NCBI GenBank assembly: GCA_038501195.1
Contig: JBBPUQ010000006.1
Location: 3,410,001 to 3,474,000 of the forward strand
Direction of reading: 5' to 3'
Length of the DNA stretch: 64,000 nt
Source of the DNA: Nemania diffusa
Lineage: Eukaryota; Ascomycota; Sordariomycetes; Xylariales; Xylariaceae
Shown here piece by piece: positions 24,301 to 40,472 of the stretch. The notes beneath the pieces were generated by a model, which saw only the letters and a list, made by a program, of their open reading frames with translations, did not search any database and had not been told where the DNA came from. Numbering within the stretch: the stretch's first letter is position 1; each line of letters starts with the position of its first letter. Both the position numbers and the translations under genes were made by a program.

Positions 24301-27300
24301 AATAAAATAATTTTAAATTATAATAGCAAAAAGTAATTATTAAATATTGCAACTTTATTTAAAGTTTATAAATTAATAACTAAATAAAAATAAGCTTTTT
24401 TTTTTTTAATATTTAAACTATAAAAATAAAATAAACAAAAAAAAATAGTTTGTTTATTTATTTTATATAATTTTATTTATAAAATTAATTAAAAATAATA
24501 TTTACTATTTTTTAATTTTAAATATTAAAAAAGTATATATATAAATTTAATTTTATATTTTGTTAATTATTTATTAATAGAATTTATATTTAGTTTTTTT
24601 TTAAATATTAATAATATTTTAATTTTTTTAAATTTTAAATATATTTTTTAATAGCTATAAAATTTTTTTAGTTATAATATTGTTATTTATATAAATAAAT
24701 TGTTTATTTAAAATTTTAATTTTTTTTTTTTTAAAAAACTTTTTAATTTTTAAAATAAAAGTTATTTTTAAAATTTTAAGCTTAAGCTTTTTTATATTAG
24801 CTTTTTTTAATAAAAAAAATATATTTAATAGTTGCTTATTTATAATAGTTTATATTATATTATAAACTATATTATTAATAAAATTTATAAAAACAATTTT
24901 ATATTGTTTTAATATATTAATTAGTATTAATATATTTTTAATATTTAATATAATATTAAAGTTAATTATAATATTAAAATTAATTAAATATATATTTAAT
25001 ATAATAGTTACAATAATAAAAATTATAATTAATAATTAGTTTATATAATAAATATTAAATAGTTTAAAATTGTTAAAAATATAAATGTTTATTTTAATAA
25101 TATTTATATTTATATTTTTTATATTAATTATAACTAAAATTAGTTTTTAATTATTAAATATTTAAAATATAGTAATTTTAATTGCTGTTAATTTTATAGC
25201 TATTATTACAGCTTTAAAACATTTTTGTTTATATATTACTGCTTTTAAATTATATTAATTTATATTTTTTTAAAAATAGTTTTAATTTTTAATAATAAAT
25301 TAATAAATATTATTAATTTAAATATAATAAAACTAATTAATATTACTATATTATTTTTTTAAATTAATTTAAATATAAAGTTTTTATTTAATAGTAAAAG
25401 TTTATAAATTATAAATATTTATATTAATAAATTTAATATAAACAATATTTTTTATATTAAAATAACTTTTTATATATATAAATATATTTATAAATATATT
25501 TAAAAAAAGATTTCAAAGTTAAATATATTAATAAAAGTTATTATATTAATATAATAATTAATTTTAGTTTTACAAAAATTCAAAAATTTATTTTTAAATA
25601 ATAAAATCGGTTTAATATTATAATTTAATATTTAGTTTAATTTTTTAAATTTTATTAATTTTAAAAATTTATATTTGTTATATTTTAACAAATAAAATTT
25701 AAACTTAGTTTATTTTATATAATATATTTTTTTTTTATTTATATTTTTAAATTTGCTGTTTTTTATTTTAATAATATATTTAAATTAATTAAATAATTTT
25801 TTAGTAATAAAAATATAGTTTATTTTTATATTTAAACAAATTATATAGTTATTTTTATTAAGCTTTTTTTTAATAATAATTATAAAATATTAAAATATAT
25901 TATTAATAGTTTAATATATTATTTTAAATTTATAAAGCTATAAAAAAACTTATTATAGTTTAAAAATAATAAGTTTATTTTTTAAGTTAGTTATATTTTT
26001 AAAATTATAATTAAATATAAAAAAAATAATATTTAAAATAAACAAAAAGTTTAGCTATTTAATATAAACTTTTAAATAATAAAATAAATTATTTTTTATT
26101 AAAAATAATATATAATATTACTTATATATATATATAGTTAAATATATAAATAATATATATATAATTTATTTGAAAATTTTTTTAATATATTTTTATATAT
26201 ACTAGTTATATTTTTTAATTAAATTGAAAGTTTTATTATAATATTTATATATAATATTATAATTAATTATAACAAATGTTTTATTATTTAAATTTAAATT
26301 TAAATATAAAAAATTTAATAAAAAAGCTAAAGCTTTTTTTTTTTTTTATATTATATAAATTTAATTTTTTTTTTTTTTTTAATATTTATTTCAGTATTTA
26401 TTATAATTATTTTTATATTTAAAGTTTTTTTTTTTTTATAAAAGTTTATTATTTTTATGCTATAGCTAAAAAAATATTTAGTTTTTATTATTTTATTTAT
26501 TTTTTTAATAGCTATATTAATAAAAATTTTTTTTTTAAATAATTGCTGTTATAATTAAAAGTTTTATTTTAATAATATATAATATATATTTTATTAATAT
26601 ATTATTATTTTTAAAAAAGTATAAATAGTTTTTAATATTTAAATTTATATATATATAAATAATTATTATAACTTTATATTAATTATTATTATTTTTATTA
26701 AAAGTTTTTATTGTTTTAATATATTATAGCTTTTTTTAAATAAAATATATTATTGTTATTTTATTATATAATATATTTTATAATATAAAAATATTTTAAT
26801 TAAATTTTTTAATTATTATTATAAATTATATTAAAAATTAATTAATTAATTTTTTTAGTAATATATTTAACTTTTAAGTTTAAAATTTTATTTTAATTTT
26901 TATAATTAATTTAGTAATTTATTACAAAATTATTAATTTAATTAAAAAAGTTTGTTATAAAGCTAAAATTTAATAAGTATTTTTTTTAGCTAATTTTAAA
27001 TTTTTTATAAAAAAATTAAATTGTTTAATAAAGTAATATATATTAATAAAAATTAACTTATTACTATTAATAACTATATTAATATTATTATAATTTTTAT
27101 AGTTAAATTTAAATTAATTAATATTTATTTATTTAAAATAATATTAATATTAAAAATTAATATTAATAAAATTAAAAGTACTATTTTATTTATTAAACTA
27201 TAAAGTTAGTATTTTTTTTATAAAGCTAAAAAATTATATAAACAAAAAAAGTAATATATTACTTTTATTATTACTAAAGTTATAATTTAATAAATTATTG

Positions 27301-29281
27301 TTATTGTTATTATTATTTTTATTATTGTTATTAAAATTTTTTTTAAAACTAAAAGTTTTAAACAATTAATATTAAAGCTTAAATATTTAATATTGTTAAT
27401 ATTTACAACTATAAACTAAAAATTAAAATTAATACTAATATATAATAAAATATTATAATAAATTATTATATAAAATATTTTTATATAATTTATTAAATAA
27501 CTTTTTTATAAATAGCTATAATTTAATATTAAATTAAACAAAAAAAGTAACTTTAATTAAAAAAAATATATTATTTAATATTATAAATATATATTATATA
27601 AATATATTTATAGTAACTATTGTTAAATTAGTAAATTTTGTTATTAATATTAATAAAATTTTAAAAAAATATTTTTTTAATGCTTATATAACTATAAACT
27701 TTTTTATATTTGCTTTTAATATAAAAACTAGTAATAAAATATATTTTATTTTTTAAAATGTTTTTTATAATAAAAAGTTTGTTTTTTTATAAAACTTATT
27801 TATAAATAAAAATAAAAGCTATATAAATATAAATAATATATATAAACTAGTAAAACTATTACAAATATAATTAAAACAATTAATAAAACTATTATAATTT
27901 ATAGTTAATATTAATATTTTAAAAACTAGTTTAATTATTACTGTAACAGTATTTGTAAAATTTATAATTATTTGCTATTAAATTATAAATTTTGTTATTA
28001 TTACTTATATATTATTTATTATTATATTTATTATATTTTATAAAATAAAAATATTTTTTTTATTTATTATATATTTATATACTATATTAAATATTTTATT
28101 TATTTTATAGTTTTTTTTTTTTTAGTTATTAAATTTGTTTTAAAAATATTTTTAAATATAATAATTATTGCTAAATTTTTAAAATATTGTTTTTATTTTA
28201 ATATTTATATTTTTATTTGTTTTAAAATTAAACAGTATATTATTTATAATTTATAACTTTAATTTTATATATAGTTATATATATAAAAACTAAAACTTTT
28301 AAAATTTTTAAAACATTAAAGTAATATTATTATAAAATTTTAGTTATAATTAAAAACTAAATTGTTATAAAAGTTTTATTATATTAAATTTAATTAATTT
28401 TAATATAAAATTGTTAATAGCAACAAATAAATAAAACTTTTTAATTATAAAAAAGTTTTTGTTTTTTTTTATAAATATATTTTTTTTATATTTTTGTTTA
28501 ATATATATAACAAAAATACAACAAAATAATATAACAAAATAAATAAAATAATTAAAAAGTTATATTAATATAACAAAAAAATAAAACAAAAATATTTTTT
28601 AAAAATATAAAATATAATATAAGTTTTATAAAAATATTTAATTATTAACTGCTAATTAAATAAATATATATATATAAATTAATCTATTTTATAAAATTAT
28701 TTAATTAATAAAACAAATATATAACAATTTAAATTATATAAAAAAAATAAAAAAAAAATAATAAAACTAGATTTAATTATATATAATAAAATTTTAATAT
28801 TATTATTATTATTTAAATATAAAATAAATTAATATTTAAAAAATTATTAATTAAAAATATTATAAATATTAATTATAATTAAATATAATTAAAAAAAGTT
28901 AATATAATTGTTGTAATATATAAAAATATAAAAATATAAAAATAATATAAAAATTTTTATATTAATTTATAGCGATTTATAAAAACTTTAGTAATAATTA
29001 ATTGTTTAAAATAAAAGATTTATTAAATTCGATTGATATTATATTTAAATAATAAAAATTTAATTTAAATAAAATAGTATATTATTAAAAATATATATAT
29101 TATTTAAAAAAATAAAAAACTTTATTATAACATATATATTAAAATTAAAACATTTAAATAATAAAAATTTAATTTAAATAAAATGTTTTAAATAATATAT
29201 TATAAATAGTATATAATTTATTAATAAAAAAAAAAAACTAAAAATATAAAATTATTTAATTATAAAATTTACTATATTATT

Positions 29282-29506
29282 TAATAAAGTTTATTATAAA
29301 TAGTACTTATATTTAAATTTGTAAAAATATAATATAAATTAAAAAAAATAAATTTATAAAGTTAAATTAAAAAAAAAACTTAAAAGCTTTTTTTATTTAT
29401 TTAATTTATTAATATAAAGTAGTTTTAAATAAAACTAATGTTAAAAATATATATAAAGTAGTTTTAAAAAACTTATTTTTTAAAACTTTTATATTTATAT
29501 ATATTA
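29282..29506 (+). repeat. Right LTR of E1
   Basis: 225 bp, starts TAATAAAGTTTATTATAAAT and ends TATATATATTA. It retains GTACTTATATTTAAATTTG near its start. Confidence 0.8.
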
Positions 29507-30645
29507 ATTAAAAAATATTTCAATAATAATTAATTAATTAAAATAGCTTTTAATTAAATATAAAAATAAATATTTAATAATTTTGCTATTAATATAAACT
29601 TTAATATTAATTATTATTATAATATTATTAATAAATTAATTTTTATTAATAATTAATTAACTTTTTATAATATATAATTATATTTTAAACTTAATATTAG
29701 TTTTTTTTTGTTATTATAAAAAATAAATATAACTATTTTAGCTAATTTGTAAAATTTTCTATTTGTTTAAATAAATTTTAAAATATTATTTTTATAAAAA
29801 AATAAATTAACAATATATTAATTAGTTTTATTTAATAATTTTTAAATATAGTTATATTTAATAGTAACTATTTTTAACTTTTAAAATAAATAATTAATAG
29901 TTTATTTAAAATAAAAGTTAAAAGTAAATCTTTTTTTATTGTTTTATTTATTAACTATAATTTTATTAAATTTTTTAGTTTAATTAATAAAAGTTTTTAT
30001 ATATTAAATAAATAATATAATTAAATTATATAAATTTTTAATTTATTATTAATATATTATTATTATTAAAAATTTAACTTTTATTTTTTAAAATAAAACA
30101 TTAAAATATTTAAATAAGTTAATAAAAATATTTTTATTAACTAATTTATTAAATTTAAACTAGGTTTTTTTTTTAATAAAATAATAAAAATAAAAAAAAT
30201 AAAAAATTTTATTAAGTTTATATAGTTTAATAATATATTTTTTTAATAAATAATTAGTTTTTGAAAAAAAGTTTTTTTAATTTAAAATATAATATTTATT
30301 TATAAAAAAAAAAGTTTTATATTTAATTTTAAAAACTAATTATTAAAAAAGCTAAAATAATTAATTTATTATTATTTTTAGTTTTTATAATAACTAAAAT
30401 GTTTTAGCTAAATTTTTTAAAGTGTATTTAAATATTAGTTTTTATATAAAAAGTTAAAAAAAGCTGCTTATTATTTATAATTACAAATAATTACAATTTA
30501 TTAAAAGTTAAATTAATTTGTTTTTTAGTTTGTTATTTAAAAATAATGCACTTTTTAAATATTAGTACTATTATAATAATTAATTACAGTTTAGTTTTTT
30601 TGTAAAAAATATTTAAAAGTAGTTTTTATATTTTATAAATATAAA

Positions 30646-30842
30646 TAATTTATAAATTATTGTATAAAGCTTATAAAAAAAACAGAGCTTTAAATAAATA
30701 AAGCAATATTATATAAAAAATTTGATTATATATAAATATATAAAGCAGTTTAAAATAACAGTAAATAAAGTCACTTATTTAACTAAGTAATAAAGCTATT
30801 TAATTTATTTAAATAATTAAACTAATATTAACTAACTATAAT
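30646..30842 (+). repeat. Right LTR of family P element
   Basis: Starts TAATTTATAAATTATTGTAT and keeps CAGAGCTTTAAATAAATAAA and GTCACTTATTTAACTAAG, which are A/T in the left copy. The end near 30842 is approximate. Confidence 0.55.
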
Positions 30843-31481
30843 TTAATAAAATAAATTATATAATTATATATATATAAAATATATTTAATATTATTAAATA
30901 AAATTAATATATATAAATAATATATTTAAAATAAAACTTTATTTTAAAAATATTATAAACTTAAAACTTTTTATTATTGTTATTTTTTTTAATTAATATT
31001 TTATAATTAAAATATTACTAGTTTTATTTTTTATTAAAAAAGTAAATTTTAAGAAAAGTTTTTTATAATATTATAATAAATAATAAAAAAGCAAAAAAAT
31101 TAAAAAAATTAAAAAATTAAAAAGAAATAAAAAATAAAAATAAAACGAAAAATAAAAATATAAATAATTAATTAATTAATAAAAAGCTAAAGAAAAAAAA
31201 ACTAAAAATAATTATAAAATTTATAAAATATATAAAAAAAAAATATATATATATATAATAATATATATAAAAGTTAATTAAAATATAAAAGTTAAATATT
31301 TATTTATAAAAATATAAAAATACTTTTTATATTTATATATAAATATATATTTAATATATATAATATAATTAATAAATTAGCATTAATTTTATAAATATAA
31401 AAATATATAAATTAATAATAATAAAGTTAACAATATTAATTAATATTGAAAATTAACACTTTAAAAAAAAATAATATAAAA
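30843..31481. other. AT-rich spacer, unassigned
   Basis: AT-rich sequence with A-rich simple repeats (AATAAAAATAAAACGAAAAA near 31130-31150). No gene or family match was found. Confidence 0.45.
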
Positions 31482-31665
31482 AAGCAGCTATTATTATATT
31501 ATATTATATTATATATATAATAAATATAAACTAAATATTAACTAGTTAATATTTAAAAAAATATAATATATAAAATTAATTTTTAAATAAAAGTAATTTA
31601 TTATAACTATTTTTTAAAATTAACGATTATTTTATAAAATAATTATATTTATATTATATATTATA
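31482..31665 (+). repeat. Third copy of the 157-bp AT-rich unit
   Basis: Begins AAAAAAGCAGCTATTATTAT and follows the units at 9361 and 9518 through TTTAAAATTAACGATTATTT and beyond. It keeps a few G/C (ACTAGTTAATATT) lost elsewhere. It abuts a fragment of family P. Confidence 0.65.
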
Positions 31666-32795
31666 CTTTTTACAATTTATATATAATTTATAATTAAAAT
31701 TTATTTAAAGTAATTGTTTTAATAATAATTAATATAAAATTAAAATTATTAATTTAAATATTTATTTATAATTTAAATTTATTTTATAATTTTATAATAA
31801 TTTATAAATATTAAAATATAATAATTTTTTATAATTTTATATAATTTATTAATAAAAATAAAAACAAAGTAATAACTTTTATTAAAAATTTATATAATTA
31901 ATATTTTAAAAAATTAAAAAAAACTTTTATAATTAATTATATAATATAAAATATAATTTAACTTTTTGTTTTAATTAATTTATTATAATTAATATATTGT
32001 TATAATTATATTTATTTTTAAATATTTATTTAAAATTTATAATTAATTATTTTTAAATATAATTTAAAATAAAATAAAAATAAATTTATTAAATGTTTTA
32101 TTATAAAAAATTTATATGTTTTTTTTTTAAATATATAATAAATATTTTATTATATATTTTTTAAATAAATTATATATATAAATATAAAAAGTTAAAAATT
32201 ATAAATTTTTATAATAAATTATTATTATTACAAAATGTTTTTTTATAATAAACTTTTATATTAAAGTTTTTTTTGTTTATTTTTAAATATTTTTATAATT
32301 AGTTAAAAATTAATTAAAATTTTTATATTTCTTTATAATTTTATAATAAATAATTTAATTTAATATATTATTTATATAAATTTATTATAAACAATATTAT
32401 TTATTAATTAAAAAATTGTTATATATTTTTATATTTTTTTTTTTATATAACAAAGTTTTTATATTTTTTTATTTAAATATTACTTTTAATTAAAATGTTT
32501 TAAAGTTTAATAATTAATTATTATTAAAAATAGTTTAATATAACTATTTATTAATTTAAATTGTTATTTTTTAAAAGTTAAAAATATTATAAACATTTTT
32601 TTATTAAAAAGATTATAATTTAAATTAATATTATATAAAATTTTAAAGTAATATATAATTAAATATTAATTATTTTTATATTTTTAAAATAAAACATTTA
32701 TAATTATATTATTAAAAATATTAATTTTAATTTTAATAAATAAATTATATTTATAATATTATAATATTAAATAAAATATAAAATTTTTTCTTAAT

Positions 32796-32994
32796 TAATA
32801 TAAATAAAAATAAAAGTTTTAAAAAATAAGTTTTTAAAAACTACTTTATATATATTTATAATACTAGTTTTATTTAAAACTACTTTATATTAATAAATTA
32901 AATAAATAAAAAAAGTTTATAAATTTTTTTTTTTTAATTTATATTATATTTTTATAAATTTAAATATAAATATTATTTATAATAAATTTTATTA
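32796..32994 (-). repeat. Left LTR of E2
   Basis: 199 bp, starts TAATATAAATAAAAATAAAA and ends AATAAATTTTATTA. It lacks the stretch of about 25 bp (TTTTGCAAATTTAATT-like) found in the E4 LTR. Confidence 0.8.
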
Positions 32995-35900
32995 AATAAT
33001 ATAATAAATTTTATAATTATATAACTTTATATTTTTAGTTTTTTTTTTGCTAGTAAATTATATATTATTTAAAATATTTTATTTAAATTAAATCTTTATT
33101 ATTTAAATGTTTTAATTTTAATATATATATTATAATAAAATTTTATATTTTTTTAAACAATATATATATTTTTAGTAATATATTATTTTATTTAAATTAA
33201 ATTTTTATTATTTAAATATAATATTAATCGAATTTAATAAATTTTTTATTTTAAACAATCAATTATTATTAAAATATTTATAAATTAATATAAAATAATA
33301 TAAAAATTTTTATATTATTTTTATATTTTTATATTTTTATATTTTTATATATTAAAGCAGTTATATTAACTTTTTTTAATTATATTTAATTATAATTAAT
33401 ATTTATAATATTTTTAACTAATAGTTTTTTAAGTATTAGTTTATTTTATATTTAATTAATAATAATTGTATTAAAATTTTATTATATATAATTAAATTTA
33501 GTTTTATTATTTTTTTATTATTTTTTTTATATAATTTAAATTGTTATATATTTGTTTTATTAATTAAATAATTTTATAAAATTTGTTAATTTATATATAT
33601 ATATTTATTTAATTAATAATTAATAATTAAATGTTTTTATAAAACTTATATTATATTTTATATTTTTAAAAAATATTTTAGTTTTATTTTTTTATTATAT
33701 TAATATAATTATTTAATTATTTTATTTATTTTATTATATTATTTTATTATATTTTTGTTATATATATTAAATAAAAATATAAAAAAATATATTTATAAAA
33801 AAAAACAAAATTTTTTTTATAATTAAAAAGTTTTATTTATTTACTACTATTAAAAATTTTATATTAAAATTAATTAAATTTAATATAATAAAATTTTTAT
33901 AATAGTTTAATTTTTAATTATAATTAAAATTTTATAATAATATTATTTTAATATTTTAAAAACTTTAAAATTTTTAGTTTTTATATATATAATTATATAT
34001 AAAACAAAAGTTATAAATTATAAATAATATATTGTTTAATTTTAAACTAAACAAAAATATAAATATTAAAATAAAAATAATATTTTAAAAGTTTAATAAT
34101 AATTACTATATTTAAAAATATTTTTAAAATAAATTTAATAATTAAAAAAAAAAATTATAAAATAAATAAAATATTTAATATAATATATAAATAAATAATA
34201 AATAAAAAAAATATTGTTATTTTATAAAATATAATAAATATAATAATAAATAATATATAAATAATAATAATAATATTTGTAATTTAATAATAAATAATTA
34301 TAAATTTTATAAATATTATTATAATAATAATTAAACTAATTTTTAAAATATTAATATTAGTTATAAATTATAATAGCTTTATTAATTATTTTAATTATAT
34401 TTATAATAGTTTTATTAATTTATATATATTGTTTATATTTATATAATTTTTATTTTTGTTTATAAATAAATTTTATAAAAAAATAAATTTTTTATTATAA
34501 AAAATATTTTAAAAAATAAAATATATTTTATTATTAGTTTTTATATTAAAAACAAATATAAAAAAGCTTATAATTATATAAATATTAAAAAAACATTTTA
34601 TTAAAACGTTATTAATATTAATAACAAAGTTTGTTAATTTAATAATAATTATTATAAATATATTTATATAATATATATTTATAATATTAAATAATATATT
34701 TTTTTTAATTATAGTTATTTTATTTATTAAATTTAATATTAAATTATAATTATTTATAAAAAAGTTATTTAATAAATTATATAAAAATATTTTATATAAT
34801 AATTTATTATAATATTATATTATATATTAATATTAATTTTAATTTTTAATTTATAGTTATAAATATTAATAATATTAAATATTTAAATTTTAATATTAAT
34901 TGTTTAAAATTTTTAGTTTTAAAAAAAGTTTAATAATAATAATAAAAACAATAATAATAATAACAATAATTTATTAAGTTATAACTTTAATAATAATAAA
35001 AATAATATATTACTTTTTTTATTTATATAATTTTTTAATTTTATAAAAAAAATATTATTTTTATAATATAATAAATAAAATAATATTTTTAACTTTATTA
35101 ATATTAAATTTTAATATTAATATTATTTTAAATAAATAAATATTAATTAATTTAAATTTAATTATAAAAATTATAATAATATTAATATAATAATTAATAA
35201 TAATAAATTAATTTTTATTAATATATATTATTTTATTAAATAATTTAATTTTTTTATAAAAAATTTAAAATTAGTTAAAAAAAATATTTATTAAATTTTA
35301 ATTTTATAATAGATTTTTTTAATTAAATTAATAATTTTATAATAAATTATTAAATTAATTATAAAAGTTAAAATAAATTTTTAAACTTAAAAATTAAATA
35401 TATTATTAAAAAAATTAACTAATTAATTTTTAATATAATTTATAATAACAATTAATAAATTTAATTAAAATATTTTTATATTATAAAATATATTATATAA
35501 TAAAATAGCAATAATATATTTTATTTAAAAAAAGCTATAATATATTAAAATAATAAAAGTTGTTAATAAAAGTAATAATAATTAATATAAAATTATAATA
35601 ACTATTTATATATATATGAATTTAAATATTAAAAATTATTTATATTTTTATAAAAATAATAATATATTAATAAAATATAAATTATATATTATTAAAATAA
35701 AATTTTTAATTATAGTAATAGCTATTTAAAAGCTTTGTTTTTATTAATATAGTTATTAAAAAAACAAATAAAACAATAAAAATTAAACATTTTTTTAGCT
35801 ATAGTATAAAAATAATAAATTTTTATAAAAAAAAAAAGCTTTAAATATAAAAATAGTTATAACAAATATTAAAATAAATATTAAAAAAAAAAAAAAAATC

Positions 35901-38900
35901 AAGCTTATATAATATAAAAAAAAAAAAAGTTTTAGTTTTTTTATTAAATTTTTTATTTTTAAATTTAAATTTAAATAATAAAATATTTATTATAATTAAT
36001 TATAATATTATATATAAATATTATAATTAAATTTTTAATTTAATTAAAAAATATAATTAATATATATAAAAATATATTAAATTTTTTTTTAAATAAATTA
36101 TATATATATTATTTATATATTTAGCTATATATATATATAAATAATATTATATATTATTTTTAATAAAAAATAACTTATTTTATTATTTAAATATTTATAT
36201 TAAATAATTAAACTTTTTATTTATTTTAAATATTGTTTTTTTTATATTTAATTATAATTTTAAAAATATAATTAATTTAAAAAATAAAATTATTATTTTT
36301 AAACTATAATAAATTTTTTTATAATTTTATAAATTTAAAATAATATATTAAATTATTAATAATATATTTTAATATTTTATAATTATTATTAAAAAAAAAC
36401 TTTGTAAAAATAATTATATAATTTATTTAAATATAAAAATAAATTATATTTTTATTATTAAAAAAATATTTAATTAATTTAAATATATTATTAAAATAAA
36501 AAATAATAAATTTAAAAATATAAATAAAAAAAAAATTATTATATAAAATAAACTAAATTTAAATTTTATTTATTAAAATATAATAAATATAAATTTTTAA
36601 ATTTAATAAAATTTAAAAAATTGAATTAAATATTAAATTATAATATTAAACTATTTTTATTATTTAAAAATAAAATTTTAAACTTTTATAATATTAAAAT
36701 TAACTATTATATTAATATAATTAATTTTAAAATCTTTTTTAAAATATATTTATAACTATATTTATATATATAAAAAGTTATTTTAATATAAAAAATATTA
36801 TTTATATTAAATTTATTAATATAAATATTAATAATTTATAAGTTTTTATTATTAAATAAAAATTTTATATTTAAATTAATTTAAAAAAATGATATAATAA
36901 TATTAATTAGTTTTATTATATTTTAATTAATAATATTTATTAATTTATTATTAAAAATTAAAACTATTTTTAAAAAAATATAAATTAATATAATTTAAAA
37001 ATAACAATATATAAATAAAAATATTAAAAATATATAAAAAAAATATTTTAAAACTATAATAATAGCTATAAAGTTAACAATAATTAAAATTGTTATATTT
37101 TAAATATTTATTAATTAAAAATTAATTTTAATTATTATTAATATAAAAAATATAAATATAAATATTATTAAAATAAATATTTATATTTTTAACAATTTTA
37201 AACTATTTAATATTTATTATATAAATTAATTATTAATTTTAATTTTTATTATTATAATTATAATATTAATTATATATTTAATTAATTTTAATATTATAGT
37301 TAATTTTAATATTATATTAAATATTAAAAATATATTAATATTAATTAATAAATTAAAATAATATAAAATTTTTTTTATAAATTTTATTAATAATATAATT
37401 TATAATATAATATAAATTGTTATAAATAAATAATTATTAAATATATTTTTTTTTATTAAAAAAAATTAAAAAAAAAAAATTTAAATTTAAAATTTTAAAA
37501 ATAATTTTTATTTTAAAAATTAAAAAAAAACTTTAAAAAAAAAAATTTAAATTTTAAATAAACAGTTTATTTATATAAATAATAATATTATAATTAAAAA
37601 ATTTTTATAACTATTAACAAATATATTTAAAATTTTAAAAAATTAAAATATTATTAATATTTAAAAAAAAAACTAAATATAAATTTTATTAATAAATAAT
37701 TAATAAAATATAAAATTAAATTTATATATATATTTTTTTAATATTTAAAATAAAAAAATAATAAATATTATTTTTAATTAATTTTATAAATAAAATTATA
37801 TAAAATAAATAAACAAACTATTTTTTTTTATTTATTTTATTTTTATAATTAAAATATAAAAAAAAAAAAAGTTTATTTTATTTAATTATTAATTTATAAA
37901 TTTGAAATAAAATTATATTATTTAATAGTTATTTTTTATTATTATAATTTAAAGTTATTTTATTAATTTAAAATAAAAAATATATTATAATAATTAATAT
38001 TATATTATTTTTTTATTAATTTAAAATTTATTTAAAATATTATAATAGATTTATTATAATTAATTTTAAAAAATTAAAATAATTTATTATAGCTTTAATA
38101 AATTTTTAAAATTTTTTTATTTATATTTAATAATTTATAAATAAATTATTATAACTATATTAAAATTTTTATTATATTTTTATTAATAATATTATAATTT
38201 TTTTAATTATTAAAACTAAATATTTATAATATTTATAAAATATATTTATATTGTTTTAAAAAAAAAAACTTTTATTATTATTTAAAAAATTATTTATTAT
38301 ATATTTTTTTATAAAATTTTTAAATTTTTAAATAAATATTTTTAATATATTTATAATTAAAAAAAACTAGCTATTTTTTAAAACTTTAAATTTTTAAATT
38401 AATTAAAAGCTTTAATATAATATTTAAATAATAATAAGTTTTTATATATTTTATTTTTTTATTATATTTAATATATAAAGTTATTATAAATAAAAAAAAC
38501 TAAATTATTAAATTAAAAATATTAAATAAATAAAATTATAAATAATAACTTTAATAAATATTAAATATATTATAAATCAATATTTTTTAAAACAATATAA
38601 ATATTAATTTATAATAATATAATATTATATTATTATAATTTAATTAAAACTTTATTTATATAAATAAATGTTTTTTTTAAATAAAAATGTAATATTATAA
38701 TATTTTATTTAAAAAATAAATATATATAAAAGTTTAATTTAATTATATTTAATATTTAAATATTTTTAATTATATTTTTTTAATTGTTTTATATTTTAAT
38801 TAAAAATATATTATAATTTTTTAAAAATAAAAATAGCTTATATTATTTAAATATATAAATATTTAAAAATTATAATAAAAATATTATATAATTTAATAGT

Positions 38901-40472
38901 TATATTTTTAAATTATTATTTTATAAAAAACATTTTAAATTTATAATTAATTATAATAATAATTTAAAATATTATAAATTTTTAAAAGTTATTTATAAAA
39001 ATAATAAAAATATTATAAATTTTTTATATTTTAATGAATTATTTGTTATATTTAATAAATTATTATATAATATAAATTATAAAAAATAATATAAATTATA
39101 GATTTTAAAAAAATAAATCAATTAATTTTTAAATATAATATATAATAATAAATATTATATTAAATATAAATATATAATAATAAAATTTAAACTATATATA
39201 ATTATATTTAAAATAAAATAAATTTAAATATATTTAAAGTTTTATAATAAATATAAAATATATAATATAAATAAATAAAAAGTTTTAAAAAACTATTAAT
39301 TTATTTAATTAAAAAATATAAAATTAATAAAAACTATTATTATAAATTTTATTATAAAATTATTTAAAGTTTTAACAAATATTATTTTATAACATTTAAA
39401 TAAATTTTTAAGTTATAATATATTAATAATTATAATTTATATTATGTTTAAATATATATTTTTTATGTTTAAATATAAAATATATATAATTATATATTAA
39501 ACTATAATATTAATTAAGCAATTTTTATTAGCTAATTAAAAAACATTTAATAATATTATTTTTAATTATAACTAAAAATTTATATTATAATTTTAAAAAA
39601 GATTATAAAAAAGTTTTAAAATAAAATTATTTATAACTATAATATATTATTTTTAAAGTAATAATTTATTAAAAAAAAAATTAAACTATAAAAATAATTA
39701 TTTAATATTATATATTTATATATTTTAAAAAACATTAAATAAATATATTATTTATATTATAATAAAATTTAAATAATATATATTTTAATTTAAATAAATT
39801 AAAAAAGCAATATAATTAAAAATATTTATTTTATAAAATAATATTTTTATAAAAATAAAATAATATTATAATAATAAATATAAATTAATAAAATTTAAAA
39901 TTAATAACAAAATTTATTTAAAACTTTATAATAGTTATTATTTATTTAATAAATTTTTAAAAAAATATTTATAATAATAAATTAAATTAAAAAAAATTAA
40001 ATAAAAAATTAATTAATTAATATATAAACTAAATTTTTTAAAGAATTTTAATATATATTTAGTTATTTTTATTATATATTTATTATTTAATATAAAAAAA
40101 AAACTTATTTTATTATAAAATTTTTATATTAAAATTTATTTATAATAAATAAATCTTTAATAAAAAAAATAATTTAAAATAATTTATTTAAAATTAAAAT
40201 TATTTTAAAAAATTAAATAAATAAATTTAAAAATAAATTTAATTATTTAATTAAATAATAAAATTATAAATATAAAAATAATTAATAATAATTAAAATAA
40301 TAATTTTATAATATTAAAATATTAATTAAAAAAAATTAAATTTAAAAAAAAAATATTTAATTTTTTAAATTAAAAAAGTTTAAAAAATTTAAAAATATTT
40401 AAAAAAAAAAAAATTAATAAATATTATATATAATTATTAAAAATAACAAATTTTTTTTTATATAGTAATATT

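Larger units (their letters stand above)
21174..29506 (+). mobile_element. LTR retrotransposon family E, full-length copy E1
   Basis: Two direct LTRs, 21174-21399 (226 bp) and 29282-29506 (225 bp), bound an 8.3-kb element. The flanking pentamers are GTTAA (left) and ATTAA (right), one transition apart, which fits a RIP-mutated target duplication. Internal sequence matches the reverse complement of 32995-40472 and the direct sequence of 50284-58372. No gag or pol frame survives, so Copia or Gypsy type and true transcription sense are unknown. The strand given is arbitrary: + means the LTR starts TAGTAAAG. The element sits inside a family P copy. Confidence 0.8.
16044..30842 (+). mobile_element. 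LTR retrotransposon family P, split by a family E element
   Basis: Direct repeats of about 200-245 bp lie at 16044-16287 and 30646-30842, both starting TAATTTATAAATTAT-like and sharing AGCTTTAAATAAATAAAGC and TTTAATTTATTTAAATAATT. The same repeat ends another copy at 58373. Sequence left of 21174 and right of 29506 is continuous with the uninterrupted copy around 59770-59880, which proves that an E element inserted into P. Without it, P is about 6.5 kb. Coding capacity is destroyed by RIP. Terminal boundaries are approximate (about 20 bases). Confidence 0.6.
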
